From Microstegium vimineum (Eukaryota; Streptophyta; Magnoliopsida; Poales; Poaceae): 64,000 nucleotides of DNA. The DNA is taken from the NCBI GenBank assembly GCA_022036555.1, contig CM039137.1:26095862-26159861 (forward strand), given 5' to 3'. Within the stretch, counting starts at the first letter, position 1; the number at the start of each line of letters is the position of its first letter. A program made the position numbers and the translations under genes. The notes under the pieces were generated by a model. The model did not search any database and had not been told where the DNA came from. It saw nothing but the letters and a program-made list of their open reading frames with translations. Below, piece after piece: positions 36,169 through 46,054 of this stretch.

Positions 36169-36227
36169 TGGTAATTTACGTATTATTGAAAGGCTAATAC
36201 GTTCTCACCCACGACATACCACCACAC
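36092..36227 (+). repeat. C2 3' LTR (about 136 bp)
   Basis: Starts TGTTAGATAGTAAACG immediately after the purine-rich GACTGCGGGGGTG, the expected polypurine tract. The right end is placed at ACCACCACA before the tandem repeat begins. The 5' LTR is not in the window, so the end is approximate; a short LTR fits the Ale/Retrofit lineage. Confidence 0.5.
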
Positions 36228-36778
36228 ATGATGATGATGTTTCTTTGATGTTGCCCCTCCCCCCTCTAGATCTAATGTTTCTCTGATGTTGCGTCGGTGG
36301 TTCAATACTCCATTTTCAATGTTTTACGCATAGATAATGAGATATTTCTCTGATGTTGCCCCCTCCCCTCCTCGTACCCCGCTCTGGATCTAATATTTCT
36401 CTAAGTGTTTTACTGGTGGTTCAGTTTCTCATTTTCAATGTTTCGCAACATATGATGATGATGTTTCTCTGATGTTGCCCCTCCCCCTCCGGATCCAATG
36501 TTTCTCTGATGTTCCGCCGGTGGTTCAGTGCTCCATTTTTAATGTTTCACGCATAGATGATGAGATATTTCTCTGATGTGTCCCCTCTCCTTCCTTGTAC
36601 CCTGCTCCGAATCTAATGTTTCTCTAAGTGTTTTACTGGTGGTTCAGTTTTTCATTTTCAATGTTTCGCAAAATATGATGATGATGTTTCTCTGATGTTG
36701 CCCCTACCCCTTTCAGATCCAATGTTTCTGTGATGTTCCGTCTGTGGTTCAATGCTCCATTGTCAATGTTTCACTAGG
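36228..36778 (+). repeat. Tandem repeat, about 224-bp dimeric unit, 2.5 copies
   Basis: The phrase ATGATGATGATGTTTCTCTG starts at 36228 (one mismatch), 36452 and 36675, offsets of 224 and 223. Each unit is itself a dimer of two related halves of about 112 bp sharing TTTCTCT and GGTGGTTCAGT...CATTTTCAATGTTT. It fills the space between the C2 LTR and the PPR gene. No open frame or transposon signature was recognised. Confidence 0.85.
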
Positions 36779-36908
36779 TGAAGTTCGCTGTCGGAGACAG
36801 GCGGTGCGTGGTGGGCAAGCTGGCGGAGGGGGCTACGGTGGGGGTAGTGTGTTTCAAGGCGATGGGACAGGGGAGGAGTGAGAGGCATGCGCGTGAGGAG
36901 AGGGGGCT
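36779..36908 (+). promoter_or_regulatory. 5' flank of the PPR gene
   Basis: 130 bases of GC-rich sequence between the tandem repeat and the first ATG. No TATA box is visible; the original promoter may have been altered by the repeat and the retrotransposon nest directly upstream. Confidence 0.35.
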
Positions 36909-39547
36909 ATGCTTAGCGGCATCATGACCCTTTCTCGTCTCCTCCCGCGCCCCCATCACCGCGGCCTCCTCCAAACCCTGCTCCGGGCCGCCCCCGCCGC
37001 CCCCGATGTTAACCTCCACCACCACCAGAGGCTGTGCTCTTCGTCTTCAGCGTCGAGCCCGAGCCTGTCGATATGGCGGCGGAAGAAGGAGATGGGCAAG
37101 GAGGGCCTCATGGCGGTGGCGCAGCTCAAGCGGCTCTCGGCGCTGCCTCCGGCGGGGGGCCACCCGCGCCTGCAGCAGTTCATGCGTTCGCACGTGTCGC
37201 GGCTCCTCCGCACCGACCTCCTCGCCGTTCTCGCCGAGCTCCTCCGCCAGGACCATGTCGTCCTCTCAATGAAGGTTTTACACTCCTGTCCCAATAAAAC
37301 CTGCGCGCTGTACTGTTCAGTTCACGACTACATTCTCGTTTCTGATTCTTGTAGTGTACAAGAATCGACTAACTTGAAAGGAACGGTGTGCAAGGTGGCT
37401 TGCTGCGTGGTTTCGAACCTTGAATTGCAAAATGGGGATCCCAATCGGTCGAATCTGAAAAACCAATAGTGCAGTAGATTGTTAAGCTGCTTTCGTGTTG
37501 GACTAGGAAATGGTAGTCCCATTGGTGGATACATAAGACCCCGGCTGATCATGTCATATCATACGCGAAAAAACTTGAGCAACGAAATTGACTGGATCAA
37601 CAGCTTGATATAGGACCTTTGTAGTTGTTGCCATTCAAACAGACTGATTCTACTTCATAGGCCTTTCTTCTATTTACCTGATTTATCAAGGCACTGTGTG
37701 GGCTGGACCCGGGCTGCAGCCCACCCAGCCTGGGTCCTAAATCCGCCCCTGGGTAATTTTGAACTAAATAGTCTTTAATAGTTAAACTGCAACAATGAAG
37801 TTCAGAAGTTGGGACCTGGTTGACGCTGTTCGGGCTTCTTTATTTCCTCTGTGCTCTTCTAAAACATACTGAAATCTGTCTATGTGTACCTTTGTTCTAC
37901 TCAAAATTGTGTTGTCCACTCTCCATTGTGCTAGCTTAAAGCAGGACTGGTCTTTAGCTCTTTGGTGCCCAAATAAGCAGTTCAAATGTTTTTGATTATA
38001 CTGAAAAATTCCTAGAGCATTATTAGTTTGACTGGTTACAAACTGTGAAGCTGCTGGGATTTAGCTTCTAAACAATTGCATAGTCCAATAACTCAGAATT
38101 TATTTGTGTTCTTTGTCACCTCAAGTACACAGCAACAAGTGCATAGGCTACATAAGAGTAGGACATAACTATTAGTAGCTAACACATGACTAGTTAGTAG
38201 CTAGTTGGGGTGCATAGGGGCATGTGTACCCCAACCCTGCCCCTCGAGGAAAACTAGTTAGAGATGAAACCCAACAAAAGGCGCAGGCTAGCTATGAGAC
38301 CCAAAGTGAGCTGTTGGCTATGTAACAACAAAGCCTTTAGTCCCAAGTAAGGTGGCGTACATAGACGTAGGCTAGAGATGAAACCCAACAAGAGAATGAT
38401 GAAGCAAAGTTAAATCAATATAAAAACAGTAATGTAGCACTAGTGGCAATAACAGTAAAAAAAAACTCGACCTACGGGGGGTAAGACAGCCCCCGAGTAT
38501 TGCATTAAGAAGAAGACCTTCTCACGCAGGTCGAGAAAACCCCCGAACCCCTGCCCCACCCATACACAGCGACACCGTAGCCCATGTGAGACGACCACGA
38601 CCGGGGCCGGACCTTAGACCTGTGCTTTGGCCATGGGACAGACGAGGGGATTTTTTTAACCCCAGCCTGAAATTCGCTCCAACAAGGAGTCGAACCCAGG
38701 ACCTGAGGAGTGCCGCTGGGTTCCTCTAACCAACTAGACTAGAGGCCCTTTGGCAGTGGCAATAACAGTAGCGAAGGATGTTTGATTATCATGGTTCTGG
38801 CATGTGCGTTGTTAATTTCTAACCGCTCCTGTCCAGTAAAAATTCTTTACATACTTCCAGTCTTTCTTGCCTCCTTTTACAACCTCCATCCATGCAAAAG
38901 TTGCATGATTCCTACCTCTCCTTGAATGTTCTTGGTCCCTCAAGTATAGGTAGATTATGATCCCTCAGTTTCTTTTTCCCCTTTCTAGTCGGGAGTCTGA
39001 CCAGCTTGGAGATGCTCCTATGCTATCACCATTTTAGAGTTAAATGTTTCCAAAGTTCGATATTCCTGGTGTATAGCATTCAGTGTAAAGCGAACAGTTA
39101 TTTTTGAAGGGTAATGGATGATTAACGTTGATTTGCTATTACAGATATATGATGTTGTGCGGAAAGAAATCTGGTACCGCCCTGACATGTACTTCTATCG
39201 AGACATGCTATACATGCTAGCGAGGAACAAGAAAATTGATGACACAAGGCAGGTCTGGGCAGATCTCAAGTCTGAAGATGTGCTATTTGATCAGCACACT
39301 TATGGTGACATTGTGAGAGCCTTCTGTGATGCTGGTTTGATTGATCTGGCGATGGAAATCTACGAGGACATGAGGAGCTCCCTGACCCCCCTCTATCGTT
39401 GCCGTTCCGTGTTATCCTGAAAGGGCTGGTTCCGTACCCTGAACTGAGGGAGAAGATAAAGCAGGATTTTCTGGAGCTTTTCCCAGATATGATTGTATAT
39501 GATCCCCAGATACCTTATCTGATGTAGATGAGGAATTCAAGTTTTGA
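36909..39547 (+). CDS. THA8-like small PPR protein (organellar), with two apparent frameshifts
   Basis: Exon 1 is 36909-37274 (ATG 36909, or ATG 36924) and ends AAG followed by GT; exon 2 starts at 39145 after CAG and keeps the frame. The N-terminus is Arg/Leu-rich without acids (an organelle transit peptide), then LRTDLLAVLAELLRQDHVVLSMK, joined to IYDVVRKEIWYRPDMYFYRD, RNKKIDDTRQVWADLKSEDV and AFCDAGLIDLAMEIYEDM. These PPR-type helical repeats match the THA8/THA8-like family (At3g46870 type), plant RNA-binding proteins; THA8 itself acts in chloroplast group II intron splicing. The frame as written stops at 39418-39420, but family-like sequence (FRVILKGL, PELREKIKQDFLELFPDM) continues in another frame after a C run at 39380-39382, and again after one at 39504-39507, to TGA 39545-39547. 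The single intron holds a SINE. Confidence 0.82.
37275..39144 (+). other. Intron of the PPR gene
   Basis: 1.87 kb between exon 1 and exon 2, with GT start and a CTATTACAG end. Apart from the SINE I see no element or gene in it. Confidence 0.75.
38458..38754 (-). mobile_element. tRNA-derived SINE in the PPR intron, 16-bp target duplication
   Basis: A perfect 16-bp duplication AGTGGCAATAACAGTA flanks it (38442-38457 and 38755-38770). On the minus strand it starts with a tRNA-like head: A box TAGTCTAGTTGG (38730-38741) and B box GGTTCGACTCC (38686-38696). It then has a GC-rich body and ends in a T run after AGGTCGAG. This is the layout of grass SINEs of the Au/ZmSINE kind, which end in T runs rather than A runs. 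297 bp. Inserted antisense to the host gene. Confidence 0.9.
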
Positions 39548-41313
39548 TGAATATATACTTCATCAGGATTCAGTGCTTCTGAATTACATTCATATGATCT
39601 ATAAAAATGCTGACTGATGATAAACTAGTGGTTTTTCCCTGCACTGTAGCCGTCCATTTCTCTTTGTTCTTTTGGTGGACCAGATCAGTTGTAAATGTGG
39701 CCACCAAATGCATTGTTGTTGATCTATGGTTTGAAGTAGAGACCTCCATTTGTGTCTCGTCCTGGCCTGAATACCCTGCTCTGAAATTTGGTACTGCTGC
39801 CCTGTCCTGCCCTGCATGGAAATTTGTGTTACATTGATCCCTAGTATATACAATCATTTGAACACTTCAAAGAGAACTGGTGCCTTTTGAGTCCCTTTCT
39901 GAGCGTAGGATTTTTTTTTCTGATTCATGTGTTTTTCCTATGAAAATGAACTCAAATTCTTACGTTCCAAAAGGATCCTCAGCCTGAAACTTTGTAGGTT
40001 TTATGTAGCCATTAAGGTTACATGAAACTGATACAGCGAAATTAATCATTGGATATTAAATCATTTCTGCACTTTGAAAGGTTACTTGAAACTGACCAGC
40101 GAAATTAACCCTTGGATATTATATCATTTCTGCGCTTTGAAAGATAATTGTATCTTTTCAGTTTAGAAGTTTATAGGTTTTATGTAACCTTGAAGGTTGG
40201 ATATATGTATACAGAATCTGTAGCTGTCCGGTGCCACTGTTCTAAATGTTTCTTCAGGCTTTGATGTACAGTATTCTAAATGGTGTTGGCTTCAGCGCTC
40301 AATGTCATAAATTGCACTTGTAATTTGCAAAATTAAAAACTGTATCTTAACTTCTTGAGGCAGAATTTTTCAAGTACACAAAAAGGGATGTGAGAAATTT
40401 TGAACCATATGCCCTGTCGCTGGCAGCATGTCACAAATTGTTGACACCCGCCATGTTTATCCTGATACATGAATTAAGAGAAAATTCACAGACTCCCAGG
40501 AACTGCAGGCAATGCAGATTCCCAGCACATACTGAATACAGTGCATTGCTGGAAGTGTCCAAGAATTCCTATAAGGTTGTCAAATTCACGGCAACAATCT
40601 GATACATATCCATGTACAACAGGTGTAGCCATCAAAATGACGCTAGCACTGAACACAATTACAGACTCATTTTTGCCTAGTGTAGTCAAGATCTGTGATC
40701 TCAGCATCTAACTCCAAAGTCCAAATAGGTTTCAAAGAAATGCGTGGACCATACTCAATGTCTATGCATCCAAAATTCTTCAATAGGTATCAACCTTCAG
40801 CAAGCCCAACTAAAGAGAGTTGTCCAGCATTCAGCAATCCCAAAATGAATCTGCAAGGACATTGTGACAAGTAAATCAAACAATCCAATTTCTTAAAGTT
40901 CTAGCATGTCGGTAAAAAATACCGAAAAGTACAAATGCCAGTCTCATAAACCTAAAGATTCTATGGTGTGCATGACAATAGAACTTCAGAGCTCTGCATA
41001 GGAAATAAATCATGGTACATAACATCAAAGCACAAAAAGTTAATGCTTACCATCAGAACCCATCACCAAAATATTGTAGATTTGATGCAGAAATATGCCT
41101 GCCTGAGCTCCATGCTCATAGATTTTGTCGCTGAAAAGGTACCAGGATTGACATACTACACATACTGCAAGGAGAATCATCTAAAGCAAGCCCACTTTAC
41201 CCAAACTGTGAAATAATAAGTAGAAAGGTGATCTGGTATGTCTGCCTGCATGGGAACCATAAGTGAATAAAAGTTAAGAAGAGTAATTCAATAACTTCGG
41301 CGATAACTAGTGT
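39548..41313. other. Intergenic region between convergent genes
   Basis: Presumed 3' UTRs of the PPR gene (plus) and the unknown gene (minus). It contains a diverged two-copy tandem repeat of about 63 bp at 40017-40142 (shared GAAACTGA..CAGCGAAATTAA). A last small exon of the minus-strand gene could lie here, but none was identified. Confidence 0.5.
40017..40142 (+). repeat. Two-copy tandem repeat, about 63 bp
   Basis: TTACATGAAACTGATACAGCG... and TTACTTGAAACTGACCAGCG... are adjacent copies, each ending in TTTGAAAG. A third partial match (GTTTTATGTA.CC) flanks both sides. Confidence 0.7.
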
Positions 41314-43474
41314 TCAGCAAGAAAGAAGGTAACATACAATGTCCCAAGAAGCAGAGAAGCCATCAGTTGAAAGGCGCCAACTTCCACGTTGTGACTCAAC
41401 ACCGTTCTTTCCATCAGATGATCCAAGTTCAAGCAGTTCATCAAGCTTGTCCTCATCAGACTCATACCTATGCCGCTTTCTCCTCTTATTCCCCTTTCTC
41501 CTTTTATGGCTGCTTCCAGTGAGATCCTCATCATCAGTATCACGCATATGTGAAATTGAGAACCCATCATTCTGAACCAATGAGTAATCATCAACCTTGC
41601 GAAATTCTATTTTGTTACGAGAGAACAAAGATTCACAAGAATCTCCTGATTTGCATTCTTTTGACAGATCACAGAAAATTACCCATGACTGAATGCCTAT
41701 CCACTTAAGTGCACCAGGTAATTCTGTCTCCACAAGTTCCTTCATGAGAGCAAAATGATCATTATCAGTCAAATGATTTACGCCCTTCAAAAGTTCTTTC
41801 ATTTGCCCCCATTTTTCGTTTTGTTCTTCGTCGTTCATGAGCCGCCAAAATTGTCTACCCTTGGCAATGACACAGTTCAATAAGACAAGATCATCAAAAG
41901 ATATATGATCACAGTGTCCTGATAAAAGAACCTCAAGCCAACAACATGGGAATGCCAATTCCTTGCACTGCAAAGTAGGATTGATGAGCTTGCCTAAAGA
42001 TTTTAAGAAATCAAAAAGCCTTTGCTCATCCAGATGGATAAGAAGATGCTGGCAAAGAGAGGAGAACTGCTCGTCCATCAAAAAATCTTCAACCACATGC
42101 CATGCATCTTTGGAATGTTCCTCATACATCAAGTATAAAAATTGATCTACAAAATATTCTGCATCGATTTGCAGTATTTCACCATCTTTAATAGAATTAG
42201 CAAGCTCATCAGAAGACCAGAAATCTGGGACGTACTCCAAGAAATTCTCCACTGTTTTGAGAACATCAAGATCACGAAAATAGTGAGGCTTGGTAGCAAC
42301 TACAGCCGGAGATTGCCCATGCTTGCCTTTCCACTCAAGTTCTTCCCAGCACATGTCACGATTTATAAATGCAAACTGAGAAAGTGCCTTAGCTCCCTTT
42401 TTATGTGTGGATTCCCCAGTAACAGCAAAGTGGCCAAACCACTGCATTATCCTCTTTGGGTTTCCTGCAGATAGTAATAGGGGCATGTGCATTGTAAGCA
42501 TTGAATGCCACCCCAAATTGCTCTCAACCAATTCCTGCTGCATGGCAGCAGTTCAACAGGGAATATAAAATATCACACCTAATTACTTAACTTGACTGAA
42601 GGACTACTAAAAACAGTCAGCACAAAGAGGCACCGAAGCGTGCTCAGGACAAAAGGGCCCTATTGATTTTGCTGGGGACTTAAGTAAGCAGTCATAACAT
42701 AGGCATATGTAGATAATGGCAAGAAGTTTCATGACAAGCTCCAGCACTACACTGTCTACACCACATTCAGAGATGTAGGTCGTACCTAGAGACAATTAAA
42801 AATAGGCTGAGAGAAGAATATGATGTAGCAGTTTCCTTCTTGTACACAGCAGCGTGTTACTAATTTCCATAATACTATGTTAGCAAATTTACATGACACA
42901 GACACTGAAATAGGGGTAAATGGTAATGTCATTTACAACATAATAGTCCTTACAGCCAGCACAAGTTCAAATTGAGACTATTGACTATTGAGTTAGGGAC
43001 CTGTTTTATACAGATCTTTGGTAAACATGTTTCAAATAAGCAATTTATTTGGGCATATAAATAAAGCAAAACAAGATGTATTTGAGTAACAGATAAAAAT
43101 ACAGTTAATTTTAAGTTCTTAGGAAAATCACCTTGGAAGAACTCCTCCAGTATATGGCCTTTTCTTGCTAGAATAGACCCGACCATTTTGGGTTTCTTAT
43201 CGAAAATCATCCGCAGCAAGCGAGCAGCGACGTCACGCCTGGAATTCTTCATCTCTAAGAGATCGAGAAACAGGTCCCTCTGGCCACGGTGACTGAGCGA
43301 ATGGACCAATGAGACAGTGGAGCAGAGCCACAACCGAGCTTCATATCTGCCTGCTGATTTTGTGACTGACTTGATTATGGACTCAACATTGCGACAAAGA
43401 GATCTCCTCTCTTCGACAGCAACTGTATTAAAACTGCCACATTCTGCTGGCACTTGCAAAAAGAGCTGAACCAT
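41314..43474 (-). CDS. Conserved plant gene of unknown function
   Basis: Two coding blocks are clear on the minus strand: 43502-43132 (LWLCSTVSLVHSLSHRGQRD, DVAARLLRMIFDKKPKMVGS) and 42543-41314 (NPKRIMQWFGHFAVTGESTH, ALSQFAFINRDMCWEELEWK, WSSDELANSIKDGEILQIDA). The first ATG in the upstream block is at 43472-43474; the spliced 5' exon (to 43781) has no ATG and is probably untranslated. The C-terminus is charged, with a basic KRRKGNKRRKRHR stretch (nuclear or nucleolar signal) after an acidic one. The donor at 43131 leaves phase 1 whereas the next acceptor near 42540 needs phase 0. Either a small middle exon exists (a candidate begins at 42786, GTTYISECGVDS) or a base is missing. A GTATGT donor at 41337 suggests one more exon downstream. 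No domain was recognised. Confidence 0.6.
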
Positions 43475-43567
43475 CTTCAAAGTGAAATTTCTCACCAGAA
43501 ATCTGGAGCAAAAGCAAGCGAAGTATTACACATGCTACGCAATCAACCAGGCGGAATTCGAAAAACA

Positions 43568-43591
43568 GGGGGGGGGGGGGGGGGGGGGGGG
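43568..43591 (+). repeat. G24 homopolymer
   Basis: Twenty-four consecutive G in the first intron of the unknown gene. On the gene's sense strand it is a C run. Such runs are unstable and are also a common place for assembly error. Confidence 0.9.
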
Positions 43592-43780
43592 CAGTAAAGG
43601 GCATGAAAACAAATATCCGGGGTTAGTAGGCATGTATACACTTGTAATTAAATCAGGACCGAATACAGGTAGCCAGATAAATTCTGAAACAGAAGCCCGA
43701 AAAATTCTAAAACAGATAGCTTAAGTTAGGGTTCGGAAGCTCGGTTTCGAGAGAGAAGGAGAGAGAAGGGGTGCGCATAC

Positions 43781-43935
43781 CTGCCGGGTACTCGTTGCCG
43801 GCGAAGAGCTGGGCAACTGGCGTAGGGCGGCGGCGGTGGCAGTCGCCCAGTCGGAGAGAGAGAACGCACGTGGCCGTGAACAGGAGAAGAAAGGAAGCCA
43901 AGCCGAATTCGCTTGTTTGGGACCGCGTCCGCGCC
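43781..43935 (-). other. Probable 5' untranslated exon of the unknown gene
   Basis: GC-rich segment ending in a CAG/GTATGC donor at 43781-43780, which pairs with the TGCTCCAG acceptor before 43502. It contains no ATG. Its upstream limit is the Pack-MULE target duplication (43927-43935), so part of the original 5' end may be on the far side of the transposon. Confidence 0.45.
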
Positions 43936-45119
43936 GAGAAATTTGCTATTAGAGGACTCCAAACGATCGGGTTTCTTTATAATGTATTTCTAATGTTTAT
44001 TTTTTCGAAATAAAACTCTAAACAATTACACTAAGCTTTCTTTTTTAATCTCTTTCGTCATCTAAAAATACATGTGTTTTTCGCATTGGCTGTATCACCC
44101 GGCTAATGTGTCGATTTATCTACTCTGATTCCGCCGTTTCATCTACGTTATCCATCAGCTATCAGGCTTCTGTACACATGGACCGTATTGATATCCATCA
44201 GCTATCAGGCTTCTGTGCACGGTTGCTTCCCCACCCGTCGACATGCTCCTCGATGCCACGGAGGCTGCGTCCGAGAGAGACGTGACGCGGCGCCACATGG
44301 TGGACGCCGGTGTGCTCCAGTGCGTGCTCCGCGACACGGCGAGGGCGAACGCGGTCCGCGCTGCGGGTGCTCCTGCACGCGTGCCCGCTGGGCCGGAACA
44401 GCGTGTTGGACGTGGACGCCGGCGCCGCGCACGAGGCCATCGAGATGGAGCTCGACGCGCTGCTGCCGTTGTTGCCGTCCTCATCCACGGGCGCGGGCGG
44501 CGGCAGGAGGGTGACGAAGCTGGGCATGGCGCTGCTGGTGGAGCTGTGCGCGTGTGCGGACGGGCGCGCGTGGCGGCGCACAACGCAGTGGTCTCGCGGC
44601 GGCTGCTGCGCGTTCGGCGGTCGGCCGTGGCGGCGCACCCGGCGGGCGTTGGCGTGGTATCGCTGCGGCTGCTGCGCGTATCGGCGACCGGTCGTGGCAG
44701 CGCACCCGGCGGGCGTTGCCGTGGTATCGCGCGGCTACTGCGCGTGTCGGCAGCCGCCGACGCATGTGCCATGCGCGTGCTTGCGGCCGGGGAGGCGGCG
44801 CAGCAGCCGCCGACGCATGTGCCGTGCGTGTGCTGGCGGCCGTGGGCGGCCAGGCGGCCTCCCCCGAGGTGCTGCGGGGATAGCGGCGTCGGGCGCCGTC
44901 GGGAAGCTCTGCTGCGTACTGCAGGCGGGCTGCGTGACGGCGGCGGCACGCGCTGTGCTCAGACTTGATAGGGAATCGATACATGAGGGTAATACGGTCA
45001 ATACGAAAAACACATATATTTTTAGATGTCGAAAGAGATTAAAAAACAAAATGTCATTTGAAGTTAGTGTAATTGTTATAGAAACCGACCGTTTAGAGTG
45101 CTATAATAGGAAATTTCTC
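43936..45119 (+). mobile_element. Pack-MULE: Mutator-like element carrying a host gene fragment
   Basis: Long inverted ends: the left starts GAGAAATTTGCTATTAGAG, and the right, reverse-complemented, starts GAGAAATTTCCTATTATAG; similarity extends about 150-190 bases inward (to near 44124 and from near 44963), with one internal length difference. Flanks are a 9-bp duplication with one mismatch, GTCCGCGCC (43927-43935) and GTCCGCGGC (45120-45128). Nine-base duplications and long G-starting ends are Mutator hallmarks. The AT-rich ends contrast with a GC-rich interior derived from a U-box gene; no transposase is present. It sits between two divergent genes. Confidence 0.9.
44222..44968 (+). pseudogene. 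Captured fragment of a PUB22/23-like U-box E3 ligase gene (ARM region)
   Basis: Across two or three frames the sequence reads ERDVTRRHMVDAGVLQCVLR, then LRVLLHACPLGRNSVLDVDA, GRRVTKLGMALLVELCACAD, AAHPAGVAVVS and GAVGKLCCVLQ. This is the C-terminal armadillo-like region of plant PUB22/PUB23-type U-box E3 ligases, without the U-box. Part of it (44560-44830) is multiplied: GGCGGCTGCTGCGCG-like and GCGCACCCGGCGGGCGTTG-like phrases recur two or three times. A second short duplication (ATCAGCTATCAGGCTTCTGT) lies at 44153-44221. Frame breaks make it non-functional as a ligase; whether a chimeric transcript exists is unknown. Confidence 0.75.
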
Positions 45120-45128
45120 GTCCGCGGC

Positions 45129-45749
45129 ACGGGGAAACGCCGGTACTGGTCTGCTACCGGGTGGCGTTCTGATTACCGGCCTCCGACTCGCGTTTCGCCC
45201 GCACAGGCCCAATTTGGCCCAATACAGCAGTACAGCACGCCCCCGGCCCCCCTCCTCCCAACTCCCATCCCATCGGCGCTCGGTGGCTCGAGGCCGCGCT
45301 CGGCACTCGCAGTCTGGGACCCCTTTCAGCAATTCAGCCGCTGACGGCCGCCGTCGCCCGTCAACTCTGCTTTGCCTTCGCCGTGTGCCCGCCGCACTCC
45401 ACTCGCACGACCTCCTCCCCGCATCCTCTCGATCTCTCCGAGAGCACCACCTCCCGGGCGGGCTGATCCAATCCAACGTTCATATACTTCGGAGCCGAAG
45501 AATAGGGCCCACCTGTCAGCAACCTGTCGCACATATCTCGTCTACTCCTATCCTATCTATGATACTACGCGCACGGAAGTCGTTCACATCCCCGTCCAAA
45601 TCGCTCGCACCCAAAACCAGGAGCCTGCTGGATTCAAACGTCTGATTCAAACGACCGGACCCTCCCTGCTGCGCCTGCCGCCTGCGCTTCGGCCACCACA
45701 CTACACATCCCCTCGCTCTCGCCACCGCCGCCGCCGCCGCCCGGCGGCG
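45129..45749 (+). promoter_or_regulatory. Promoter and 5' UTR region of CDC27
   Basis: 620 bases between the Pack-MULE and the CDC27 ATG. GC-rich with (GCC)n just before the ATG (45721-45748). TTTGGCCCAATAC and related CCAAT/GGGCC-like motifs occur near 45210. No clear TATA box. The same space was probably the shared promoter of the divergent unknown gene before the transposon entered. Confidence 0.4.
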
Positions 45750-46007
45750 ATGGAAACCCTAATGGTGGACCGCGTCCACAGCAGCCTCCGCCTCTTCATG
45801 CACCGCAACGCCATATTCCTCTGCGAGCGCCTCTGCGCGCAGTTCCCCTCCGAGGTAGCCCCCTTCTCTCCCTGCTCCTCAACGATGCTAGTGCGGCTCG
45901 ATTCGGTGTGGTTGCGCGTGGGAATGGTACGTCTGAGGGTCGGATCGGGCGTGGGGCAGTGATTTGAGCGCGGGGGCGCACCTCCGCTGTTCAGTTCGAT
46001 TTAGTAG

Positions 46008-46054
<47 letters not shown>

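Larger units (their letters stand above)
14935..36227 (+). mobile_element. C2: Ale/Retrofit-like Ty1/copia element, host of the nested insertions
   Basis: C2 is present as three pieces: 14935-17920 (gag, protease, integrase, start of RT), 33675-34267 (rest of RT) and 35509-36227 (RNase H and 3' LTR). The piece joints are proven by target duplications: GTACT at 17916-17920 and 33675-33679 around G2, and AGAGA at 34263-34267 and 35509-35513 around a solo LTR. The reading frame resumes exactly after each. The 5' LTR and start of gag lie beyond C1 and G1, outside the window. C2 has many stops and frameshifts and is the oldest layer of the nest. Lineage is a guess from the motif style and short LTR. 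Confidence 0.85.

Noticed and set aside
38680..38755. Possible tRNA gene on the minus strand (A and B boxes)
   Set aside because: The boxes belong to the head of a SINE with a target duplication; no cloverleaf acceptor stem closes around them.
43707..43962. Minus-strand protein starts at 43962 and 43901
   Set aside because: Both begin with TTG, not ATG, and the first overlaps the Pack-MULE end; no ATG exists in this exon.
44243..45344. Long plus-strand frames as an independent host gene
   Set aside because: They cross the MULE end and switch frame inside the U-box-like region; a captured fragment explains them.
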